Assembly (NCBI GenBank): GCA_013696525.1
Contig: JACCYK010000054.1
Location: 1 to 5,183, forward strand
Source: Chloroflexia bacterium
GTDB taxonomy: Bacteria; Chloroflexota; Chloroflexia; Thermomicrobiales; UBA6265
Length of the DNA stretch: 5,183 bases
Reading direction: 5' to 3'
Part shown: positions 1 through 5,183 of the stretch, piece after piece
How positions within the stretch are numbered: the first letter of the stretch is position 1
Layout of the letters: each line of letters opens with the position of its first letter
Made by a program: the position numbers and the translations under genes
The notes under the pieces: generated by a model
Seen by the model: only the letters and a program-made list of their open reading frames with translations
Told to the model about the DNA's origin: nothing
Databases searched by the model: none

Positions 1-2169
1 CCCCACCCCCTTGGCCCCGGTCGGGTTCGCCTCCGTGTCCGGCACGCCGACCCGGGCATGGTGAACCGGGGGAACGTCGGCCACGGTCGGCACCTTGTAC
101 TCTTCGAGGTTGGCGTTGAGCACGAGCCCGAGGTTGGCGTCGACGATCCGTTCTTCCATCAGGGCGAAGCCGATGCCTTGGGTCACCCCGCCCAGCACCT
201 GGCTGTCGACCAAGGCCGGGTTGACGATCCGGCCGCAGTCGTGGGCGGTGGCGACCCGGAGCACGGTCACCTCGCCGGTCTCGAGGTCGACCTCGACTTC
301 GATACACTGGGTGCCGAAGGTTTTCACCACTTTGTCGCTCGGGTTCGGGCCGCGGTCGCCGCGCCCTTGCAGGGTGTGCGGGGCAAACGATTGACAGACA
401 TCGCGCACCGTCATCGATCGCGCCGGGTCGCCATCGACGACGATCCGCCCGGCCCGGACCGACAGCCGTCCGGCATCCGTTTCCATCAAGGCGGCGGCAA
501 TCTGGAGCAGTTGCCGCTTCACCTCGACCGCCGCCGCCCGGATCGCCGGCCCGATCGTGGCCAGGGTGGCGCTGCCGGAGCTGACCGGCGAGTAGGGGCC
601 GGTGGCAGTGTCCCCAAGCCGCAACGCGACCTGGTCCAGCGTCAGCCCAAGCTCCTCGGCCGCGATCTGGGCGAGCCCGGTGCGGGTGCCGGTGCCGATG
701 TCCTGGGTGCCGGTGACGACATCGGCGGTGCCGTCCCCATTGAGGTCGATCCAGGCGTAGCCGGGAGGATGCCCGCTCCCGGCCGGCCAGTCGTGGGCGG
801 CGAAGCCGGCGCCCCGCCGCTTCGAACCGGTTGGCGGCGGCGGCTGGTAGTCGTTCCAGCCAAACGCTTCGGTCGCCCGGTCATAGCAGAGCCGCGGCCC
901 CTCCGGCAGCGTGATCGGCTTCCCCGAGAGTTGGTCTTCCTCCGCGTAGTTGCGACGGCGCAGCTCGACCGGGTCCAGCTTGAGCTGGTGGGCCAGCTCG
1001 TCCATCGCTTGTTCGAGGGCGAAGGCGGCCTCGCCATGGCCCGGCGCCCGGAAGGCGACCGCCGGCCCGGTGTTGGTGTAGACGGCGACCTGCTCGGTAC
1101 GGACGTTGGGGCACCGGTACAGGGTTTGGTACATCCCGCTGACGTTGCTCGCCTCGCCCCCGGTCCGGTAGGCGCCGGCGGCCAGCTTGATGTTTGCCAC
1201 GATCGCGGTCAGGGTGCCGTCGCGCTTGGCGCCGAGGGTGATCTGCTGCCGGGTCGGGTTTCGATTCCCGGCCGCCAGGTTCTCCGCCTCGCGGTCGAGC
1301 AGCAATTGCACCGGCCGCCCCGTGCGTTGCGATAGCAGGGCGGCGATGACGTCATGCTTCCAAGAGATCTGCTTGGCACCGAAGCCGCCGCCCATGTGCT
1401 GCTTGATGACCCGGACCCGGTGCTCCGGCAGCTTGAGCTTTTCCGCCACTTCTTGGCGGACGGCGAAGATCGCCTGGGTTGAATCCCACAACGTCAGCTC
1501 CACGCCATCCCATGATGCCGTGCAGCCGTGCGATTCGAGCGCGTTATGCAAGGCGGCCCGCGTCGTGTAGCTCCGTTCGACCACGGCATCGGCCGCCTTC
1601 AGCCCGGCCGCGACATCGCCCCGCTCATAAAATTTCGGCTCACCCGCCACGTTGCCGCCATTGTGCAGCTTCAGCGCCTCCGGCCCGAGGGCGGCGGTGA
1701 TCTCGGTCACGAACGGGAGCGGCTCGAACTCGACCTGGATCAGCCGCAAGGCGTCCTCGGCGATCTCCTCGCTCACGGCGGCGACGGCGGCCATCTCGTC
1801 GCCGGCGAAACGCACGGTCGTCTCGAACAGCTTGCCTTCCTCATACCAGGGGATGTCCGGCGTATTCGCCGCACACAGGACCGCATGCACCCCCGGCAAC
1901 GCTTCGGCGGCGGCGGTATCAATCGAAATGACCCGGGCATGGGGCAACGGGCTCCGCAGCACTTGGGCATAGAGTTGTCCCGGCAACCGCACGTCCGACG
2001 CGTACCGGGCCCGGCCGGTCACTTTCTCACGCCCTTCCAGGCGAGGATGTGATTGGCCAACCACGGCTAGGTCGGCATCCGCCCGCCAGGTTGCGAGATG
2101 TTCCTCTTCGATCAGCTCGATGTTGGCGCCGTCCTCGGAATCCCGCTTCGTCACATGTAGTGTCGGCAC
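1..2169 (-). CDS. Molybdopterin-binding (large) subunit of a xanthine dehydrogenase/aldehyde oxidase-family molybdenum hydroxylase, C-terminus cut by window edge
   Basis: Large subunit of a molybdenum hydroxylase, which binds the Mo-pterin cofactor and oxidises an aldehyde or N-heterocycle, passing electrons to the [2Fe-2S] subunit encoded just upstream. The reading frame is open for 723 codons with no break. Visible landmarks: KVTGRARYASDV (residues 49-60) and LRSPLPHARV (71-80), the usual N-terminal domain entry; MGGGFGAKQ (259-267), the MPT-contacting glycine loop; AFRAPGHGEA with Arg374, aligned to bovine XDH Arg880; GTQDIGTGTRTG (487-498, Gln489); and a final PTGAKGVG. In this family the next residue is the catalytic base Glu, so the window stops just before it, with perhaps 40-60 residues missing. 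The loop lacks the CoxL form I signature AYRCSFR, so it is not a typical CO dehydrogenase. The GTG start is chosen because GAGGG lies 8 nt upstream and the first in-frame ATG is codon 126, inside the conserved domain. No Tat signal is seen, suggesting a cytoplasmic enzyme. The substrate is unknown. Confidence 0.93.
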   Translation of the reverse strand, partial: MPTLHVTKRDSEDGANIELIEEEHLATWRADADLAVVGQSHPRLEGREKVTGRARYASDVRLPGQLYAQVLRSPLPHARVISIDTAAAEALPGVHAVLCAANTPDIPWYEEGKLFETTVRFAGDEMAAVAAVSEEIAEDALRLIQVEFEPLPFVTEITAALGPEALKLHNGGNVAGEPKFYERGDVAAGLKAADAVVERSYTTRAALHNALESHGCTASWDGVELTLWDSTQAIFAVRQEVAEKLKLPEHRVRVIKQHMGGGFGAKQISWKHDVIAALLSQRTGRPVQLLLDREAENLAAGNRNPTRQQITLGAKRDGTLTAIVANIKLAAGAYRTGGEASNVSGMYQTLYRCPNVRTEQVAVYTNTGPAVAFRAPGHGEAAFALEQAMDELAHQLKLDPVELRRRNYAEEDQLSGKPITLPEGPRLCYDRATEAFGWNDYQPPPPTGSKRRGAGFAAHDWPAGSGHPPGYAWIDLNGDGTADVVTGTQDIGTGTRTGLAQIAAEELGLTLDQVALRLGDTATGPYSPVSSGSATLATIGPAIRAAAVEVKRQLLQIAAALMETDAGRLSVRAGRIVVDGDPARSMTVRDVCQSFAPHTLQGRGDRGPNPSDKVVKTFGTQCIEVEVDLETGEVTVLRVATAHDCGRIVNPALVDSQVLGGVTQGIGFALMEERIVDANLGLVLNANLEEYKVPTVADVPPVHHARVGVPDTEANPTGAKGVG

Positions 2170-2176
2170 GGTGCGG

Positions 2177-2184
2177 TCCCTCTC
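2177..2184 (-). promoter_or_regulatory. Ribosome binding site deciding the GTG start of the Mo subunit
   Basis: On the minus strand the [2Fe-2S] gene's TAG stop runs into AGAGGGA. The GAGGG core ends 8 nt before the GTG at 2167-2169. No other candidate start nearby has such a site, so this fixes the unusual GTG initiation codon. The site touches the preceding stop codon, as expected for tightly coupled translation in an operon. Confidence 0.7.
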
Positions 2185-2696
2185 TACTGGTCGCTGGGGC
2201 GCTTGCCGTTTGGCCCGGCGGCTTGGAGCTCGGCCGCGCGCCGGCCCGCCGCCACGATATTGCGATAGGCGCCGCACCGGCAGAGATTGCCGGTGACGGC
2301 CCGCGTGATTTGCTCGACCGACGGGTCAGGCACATCATTCAAGAGGGCGCGCAGGCTCATGATCTGGCCAGGCGTGCAGAATCCACACTGGAAGGCGTCA
2401 CGCTCGATAAACGCTTGCTGGACCGGATCGAGCTGATCACCACGCCCCAACCCCTCGATCGTCGTGATCTCGCGATCGGCGCAGGCGACGGTGAGCAGCA
2501 GGCAGGAGTACATCGGAGTGCCGTCGACGTGGACCGTGCAGGCGCCACAGTCACCCATGTCGCAGACCTTCTTGGTGCCGGTCAGGCCAAGGTCATGCCG
2601 GAGCGTGTCGAGCAGCGTCCGCCGGGGCTCGACCAGCACCCGCTCCTCGCCGCCATTGACGCGCAGCTTCACCACGCTCGGCTCGATCACGTTCAT
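2184..2696 (-). CDS. [2Fe-2S]-binding small subunit of the molybdenum hydroxylase (CoxS/YagT/XdhC-like)
   Basis: Iron-sulfur subunit that relays electrons from the Mo centre. The 170-residue product has both expected domains. The plant ferredoxin-type N-terminal domain carries Cys45, Cys50, Cys53 (CDMGDCGAC) and Cys65 as ligands of one cluster. The helical C-terminal domain carries Cys104/Cys107 (CGFCTPG) and Cys139/Cys141 (GNLCRCGAY) for the second cluster. All eight ligands are present and the length is normal for stand-alone small subunits (about 150-180). An in-frame GTG six codons upstream (2712-2714) is possible, but the ATG at 2694-2696 has AGGTGA four nt before it and the GTG has no Shine-Dalgarno sequence, so the ATG is preferred. 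There is no Tat signal, unlike E. coli YagT/PaoA, which suggests a cytoplasmic enzyme. It is first in the operon, 14 nt before the large subunit, and divergent from the F420 oxidoreductase gene. Cys72 is an extra, non-ligand cysteine. Confidence 0.95.
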   Translation of the reverse strand: MNVIEPSVVKLRVNGGEERVLVEPRRTLLDTLRHDLGLTGTKKVCDMGDCGACTVHVDGTPMYSCLLLTVACADREITTIEGLGRGDQLDPVQQAFIERDAFQCGFCTPGQIMSLRALLNDVPDPSVEQITRAVTGNLCRCGAYRNIVAAGRRAAELQAAGPNGKRPSDQ

Positions 2697-2700
2697 CTGC

Positions 2701-2706
2701 TCACCT
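2701..2706 (-). promoter_or_regulatory. Ribosome binding site of the [2Fe-2S] subunit
   Basis: AGGTGA on the minus strand matches the 3' part of the anti-Shine-Dalgarno complement. It sits 4 nt before the ATG at 2694-2696, which is a normal distance for a match shifted to that side. It supports the ATG over the in-frame GTG at 2712-2714, which lies upstream of this site and has no purine-rich stretch before it. Confidence 0.65.
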
Positions 2707-2948
2707 GTTCTCACATACGGTTTGATCGTAACAATAGTCGATCGCGAGACCGAACGGTTGCACCGCGCGGAACGCTCACCCGCTCAGCGGCGGCCAGCGG
2801 CGCGATCCTCCTGATCCCGCCTTCGCATGCGGTGTACCAGCGCCATCTCGACGTGGACAGCCGATCCCGGCTTGGCGCGTCGCATGCGTAGGTGCGTACC
2901 GGATACCCGCCAGTCCGGCCGCGAGACAAGGCTGGCCGGCCAACAGAT

Positions 2949-2953
2949 GGAGG
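2949..2953 (+). promoter_or_regulatory. Ribosome binding site deciding the start of the F420 oxidoreductase
   Basis: A perfect GGAGG ends 8 nt before the ATG at 2962-2964. This selects that ATG over the in-frame ATG at 2947-2949, which overlaps the site itself, and over the upstream ATG at 2827. It gives a protein beginning directly with the family's usual N-terminal strand, MVQFGYTLS. Confidence 0.8.
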
Positions 2954-2961
2954 ACGCGCCG

Positions 2962-3918
2962 ATGGTCCAGTTTGGCTACACCCTGTCCGGTGAAGAGCAC
3001 CGGCCGAATGATCTCGTCCGCTTCGCCCGGCTCGCCGAGGACGCCGGCTTCGAGTTTGCCTCGATCTCGGACCACTTCCACCCCAGGATCGACCGCCAGG
3101 GCCAGAGCGTCTTTGTCTGGGCGGTCATTGGCGGGATCGCGCAGGCGACCGATCGCCTCCGGCTCGGCACCGGCGTCACCTGCCCGACGATCCGCACCCA
3201 TCCCGCGATCATCGCCCACGCGGCGGCGACCGCCGGGGCGATGATGCCGGGCCGGTTCTACCTGGGCGTGGGCAGCGGCGAAAACCTCAACGAGCACATC
3301 CTGGGCGACCACTGGCCGGAGGTCGATGTCCGGCACGACATGCTGGAAGAGGCGGTCGCCATCATCCGCCAGCTCTGGCAAGGCGGCTCCCACAGCCATT
3401 CCGGCCGGCACTACACCGTGCAGAATGCGCGCATCTACACCCTGCCCGAGGAGCCGGTGCCGATCATGGTCGCCGCCTCCGGGCCGAAGGCGGCGGCGCT
3501 GGCGGGCAAGATCGGCGACGGCTTCATCGGCACCAGCCCGAAGGCCGAGACGCTCCAGACGTTCGATCAAGCCGGTGGCCGGGGCAAGCCGAAATACGGC
3601 CAAGCGACGGTCTGCTGGGCGGCGGACGAAGCCTCCGCCCGCAAGACGGCGCTCGAGATCTGGCCCAACGGCGCGATCCCGGGCGAGCTAGGGCAGGAGC
3701 TGCCGCAGCCCGCCCACTTCGAGCAAGCGGCTCAGCTCGTGACCGAAGAGCACATTGCTGAAGGCATGGTCTGCGGCCCCGACGCCAAAAAGCACATCGC
3801 GGAAATCCAGAAATACATCGACGCCGGCTACGATCACGTCTACATCCATCAGATCGGCCCCGACCAGGAAGGGTTCCTCAATTTCTACCAGCGCGACGTC
3901 CTGCCGGCCTTTAAGTAG
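2962..3918 (+). CDS. LLM-class F420-dependent oxidoreductase, glucose-6-phosphate dehydrogenase-related family (TIGR03557-like)
   Basis: Predicted cytoplasmic TIM-barrel flavin/deazaflavin oxidoreductase of the luciferase-like superfamily, expected to transfer hydride to or from coenzyme F420. The 318 residues match the family length. Landmarks: GYTLSGEEH at the N-terminus; SDHFHP (36-41), where His38 aligns with catalytic His40 of mycobacterial Fgd1; TGVTCPTIRTHPA (70-82); GVGSGENLNEH (102-112), where Glu107 aligns with Fgd1 Glu109; AASGPKA (171-177); GTSPK (190-194); and a C-terminal HQIGPDQEGFLNFY. The overall pattern fits the Fgd-related family rather than true Fgd. The position of Fgd1 Trp44 is Arg42, encoded by AGG, and the Fgd1 phosphate ligands Lys259 and Arg283 have no evident counterparts; only Lys194 (Fgd1 Lys198) remains. 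Glucose-6-phosphate is therefore an unlikely substrate. The frame stays open upstream to an ATG at 2827, but the perfect GGAGG and family alignment place the start at 2962. The topoisomerase gene follows after 26 nt. Confidence 0.92.
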   Translation: MVQFGYTLSGEEHRPNDLVRFARLAEDAGFEFASISDHFHPRIDRQGQSVFVWAVIGGIAQATDRLRLGTGVTCPTIRTHPAIIAHAAATAGAMMPGRFYLGVGSGENLNEHILGDHWPEVDVRHDMLEEAVAIIRQLWQGGSHSHSGRHYTVQNARIYTLPEEPVPIMVAASGPKAAALAGKIGDGFIGTSPKAETLQTFDQAGGRGKPKYGQATVCWAADEASARKTALEIWPNGAIPGELGQELPQPAHFEQAAQLVTEEHIAEGMVCGPDAKKHIAEIQKYIDAGYDHVYIHQIGPDQEGFLNFYQRDVLPAFK

Positions 3919-3944
3919 GCATCCTCGCTGGCGAAGGTAGTACC

Positions 3945-5102
3945 ATGCCAAGCCGTAGCACTTCGACGTCGAAGCAAACTCGGAAGCGGGGAAGTCCGGC
4001 TCGCGCACCGGCGCCAGCCGGCAATGGGACGGTCGATCTCGACCTGGTGGCGTCCGACGATCCCGAGGCCGCGGCGAAAGCGGCGGGGTTGGTCTATGCC
4101 ACCGACCGCGGTCCTGGGATTACGCGGCGACGTTGGGGCAACGGCTGGCGCTACCTGGCGCCCGATGGCGGCCCGATCAAGGACCAGCGGCAGATCGCCC
4201 GGATCAACGGGCTGGTGATCCCGCCGGCCTACACCGACGTCTGGATCAACCCGAGCCCTCGCGGCCACCTCCAGGCCACCGGCCGCGACGATCAGGGCCG
4301 CAAGCAGTATCGCTACCACCCGCGCTGGCGGGCGGTGCGGGATGAGACGAAATATGAACGACTGCTCGCGTTCGGCCAGACCTTGCCAACGATTCGGGAT
4401 CGGGTCGACCAGGATCTCAGGCGCCAGGGGCTACCGCGCGAAAAAGTCCTGGCCACCGTGGTGCGCCTGCTCGAAACCACGTTGGTCCGGGTCGGCAACG
4501 AGGAATACGCGCGCACGAACGAGTCCTATGGGCTGACCACGATGTTGAACGAGCATGTCGACGTGACCGGCGCCACCTTGCGCTTTTCCTTCCGCGGCAA
4601 GAGCGGCAAAGAGCATCACGTCGACCTCCGCGACCAGCGCCTGGCCACCATCGTCAAGTGGAGCCAAGACCTCCCCGGCCAGCAGCTCTTCCAGTACTTC
4701 GATGAGGATGGCGAGCCGCGCGCGATCGATTCGGGCGACGTCAATGACTACCTGCGCGAGATCAGCGGCCAGGATTTCACGGCCAAGGATTTTCGGACCT
4801 GGGCCGGCACCGTCCTCGCCGCCCAAGCCCTGCATGAGTTCACCGCGGTCGACTCGGAAGCCGAGGCCAAACAGAATGTCGTGCGGGCGATCGAGACGGT
4901 CGCCGCCCGGCTGGGCAACACCCGCGCCGTCTGCCGCAAATGCTACATCCACCCCGACGTGCTGGACGGCTACCTCGACGGCACCCTCCAGGCCACCCTG
5001 CGCCAAAAAATCGACGCCGAGCTGACCGACGACCTCGCCAGCCTCACCCCGGAAGAAGCCGCCATCCTCGCCTTCTTGCGCTCCCGCCTGGCGGACGACT
5101 GA
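3945..5102 (+). CDS. DNA topoisomerase IB (poxvirus/bacterial type)
   Basis: Type IB topoisomerase that relaxes supercoils by nicking one strand through a 3'-phosphotyrosine intermediate, acting on the chromosome. The 385-residue product has a basic, low-complexity N-terminal tail (1-27), the N-terminal DNA-binding domain (about 45-125, including the run from WRYLAPDG through INGLVIPPAYTDVW) and the catalytic domain (about 130-335). Catalytic residues can be read by alignment to vaccinia topoisomerase: Arg182 in VRVGNEEYAR (Arg130), Lys219 in FRGKSGKEH (Lys167), Arg284 in KDFRTWAGT (Arg223) and the nucleophile Tyr334 in CRKCYIHP (Tyr274). Asn325 in ARLGNTRA occupies the vaccinia His265 position, as in Deinococcus topoisomerase IB, so this is normal for bacteria. 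A roughly 50-residue acidic tail follows the Tyr. The protein is somewhat longer than the Deinococcus enzyme (about 346), mainly in the N-terminal tail. The ATG is preceded by GAAGGT with 6 nt spacing. With 26 nt after the F420 gene and no terminator seen, it is probably co-transcribed. Confidence 0.96.
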   Translation: MPSRSTSTSKQTRKRGSPARAPAPAGNGTVDLDLVASDDPEAAAKAAGLVYATDRGPGITRRRWGNGWRYLAPDGGPIKDQRQIARINGLVIPPAYTDVWINPSPRGHLQATGRDDQGRKQYRYHPRWRAVRDETKYERLLAFGQTLPTIRDRVDQDLRRQGLPREKVLATVVRLLETTLVRVGNEEYARTNESYGLTTMLNEHVDVTGATLRFSFRGKSGKEHHVDLRDQRLATIVKWSQDLPGQQLFQYFDEDGEPRAIDSGDVNDYLREISGQDFTAKDFRTWAGTVLAAQALHEFTAVDSEAEAKQNVVRAIETVAARLGNTRAVCRKCYIHPDVLDGYLDGTLQATLRQKIDAELTDDLASLTPEEAAILAFLRSRLADD

Positions 5103-5114
5103 TTCGGAACCGCT

Positions 5115-5183
5115 CTAGTCATCCCGGCGGACGCGGAAGCGGGCCGGGCCGGTGCGGTCGTAGCGGCGGGAGTTGCTTTGGTC
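5115..5183 (-). CDS. C-terminal fragment of an unidentified convergent gene
   Basis: Reading from the right edge on the minus strand, 22 codons run to a TAG at 5115-5117. They encode a basic, Arg-rich end (…RRYDRTGPARFRVRRDD). Twenty of the 22 codons end in G or C, the same bias as the other genes here. The other two minus frames and the plus frames of this stretch look less coding-like. If real, the gene is convergent with the topoisomerase, the stop codons being 12 nt apart, with no room for a separate terminator and no clear hairpin seen. The family cannot be recognised from this length, and it could be a chance open frame. Confidence 0.45.
   Translation of the reverse strand, partial: DQSNSRRYDRTGPARFRVRRDD

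Larger units (their letters stand above)
2697..2961. promoter_or_regulatory. Divergent intergenic region with upstream signals of both transcription units
   Basis: This 265-bp non-coding stretch separates the minus-strand Mo hydroxylase operon from the plus-strand F420 oxidoreductase gene, so both promoters should lie here. The only A+T-rich island is about 2711-2740, close to the [2Fe-2S] start. Read on the minus strand it contains TACGAT and TATTGT, which could serve as a -10 element, but no convincing -35 box is properly spaced, so no exact promoter is called. The octamer CGCATGCG occurs twice (2824-2831 and 2881-2888). Each copy is followed within a few bases by GGTG and then GTACC, giving a possible operator pair. 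A small palindrome, ACCGAACGGT, lies at 2749-2758. The longer open frames crossing this region lack family similarity and are not called as genes. Confidence 0.5.

Noticed and set aside
58..1335. 425-codon plus-strand open frame
   Set aside because: It lies wholly antisense to the Mo subunit, whose conserved motifs are unmistakable. Its product is a low-complexity Gly/Arg/Val-rich string with no recognisable domain, as expected from the reverse strand of GC-rich coding DNA.
1..2169. CO dehydrogenase large subunit (CoxL form I)
   Set aside because: The active-site loop reads AFRAPGHGEA around Arg374 rather than the AYRCSFR signature required for form I CoxL.
2049..2891. 280-codon plus-strand open frame across the [2Fe-2S] gene and the intergenic region
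   Set aside because: It is antisense to all eight cluster cysteines of the [2Fe-2S] subunit and has no family-like motif.
2711..2929. 72-codon minus-strand frame in the divergent intergenic region, a possible leader peptide
   Set aside because: No Shine-Dalgarno sequence, an Arg-rich composition and no recognisable motif. It ends just before the [2Fe-2S] start, but that is what an untranslated leader in GC-rich DNA would also show.
2827..2961. 45-residue N-terminal extension of the F420 oxidoreductase, possibly a Tat signal
   Set aside because: It has Arg pairs but no twin-arginine motif followed by a hydrophobic stretch. The perfect GGAGG before 2962 and the family's N-terminus argue for the shorter protein.
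2776..3603. 275-codon minus-strand open frame opposite the F420 oxidoreductase
   Set aside because: It mirrors codon positions of the conserved F420 gene. Its Arg/Gly/Asp-rich composition is typical of an antisense shadow.
4917..4921. Asn325 in topoisomerase IB as a missing catalytic His
   Set aside because: Asn at the vaccinia His265 position is the known state in bacterial topoisomerase IB such as that of Deinococcus, so it is not a defect.
4431..5006. 191-codon minus-strand open frame opposite the topoisomerase
   Set aside because: It overlaps the catalytic domain of topoisomerase IB completely and has no independent support.

Overview
The window is G+C-rich (roughly two thirds by eye) and densely coding, with strong G/C bias at third codon positions. 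It has no rRNA, tRNA, insertion sequence, CRISPR array or phage gene. Three complete genes, one long gene cut by the left edge and one short gene end at the right edge account for almost all of it. An F420-type luciferase-like oxidoreductase beside a bacterial topoisomerase IB fits a high-GC F420-using bacterium, such as Chloroflexota (Thermomicrobia-like) or Actinomycetota. That placement is inference; no marker gene is present.

Left half, minus strand (2696 down to 1): a molybdenum hydroxylase operon. A small [2Fe-2S] subunit (2184-2696) is followed after 14 nt by the large molybdopterin-binding subunit (GTG start at 2169, running off the left edge after 723 codons). Together they supply the electron-transfer clusters and the Mo active site of an aldehyde oxidase/xanthine dehydrogenase-family enzyme. 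No FAD subunit lies between them or upstream. The residue after the MPT-binding glycine motif is Gln rather than the Glu of purine-oxidising xanthine dehydrogenases, so the name xanthine dehydrogenase should not be read as a substrate.

Centre (2697-2961): a 265-bp divergent intergenic region holding the upstream signals of both transcription units, with one A+T-rich island and a repeated CGCATGCG octamer.

Right half, plus strand: a luciferase-like monooxygenase (LLM)-class F420-dependent oxidoreductase of the glucose-6-phosphate dehydrogenase-related family (2962-3918), then, 26 nt later, a poxvirus/bacterial-type DNA topoisomerase IB (3945-5102), probably co-transcribed though functionally unrelated. 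A convergent minus-strand gene contributes only its last 22 codons (5115-5183).

The long open frames antisense to the Mo subunit and to the F420 enzyme are by-products of GC-rich coding DNA. I found no undescribed system here. The points most worth following are residue-level: a Trp-to-Arg change in the F420 enzyme's active-site motif, loss of its sugar-phosphate ligands, and the Gln substitution in the Mo subunit.
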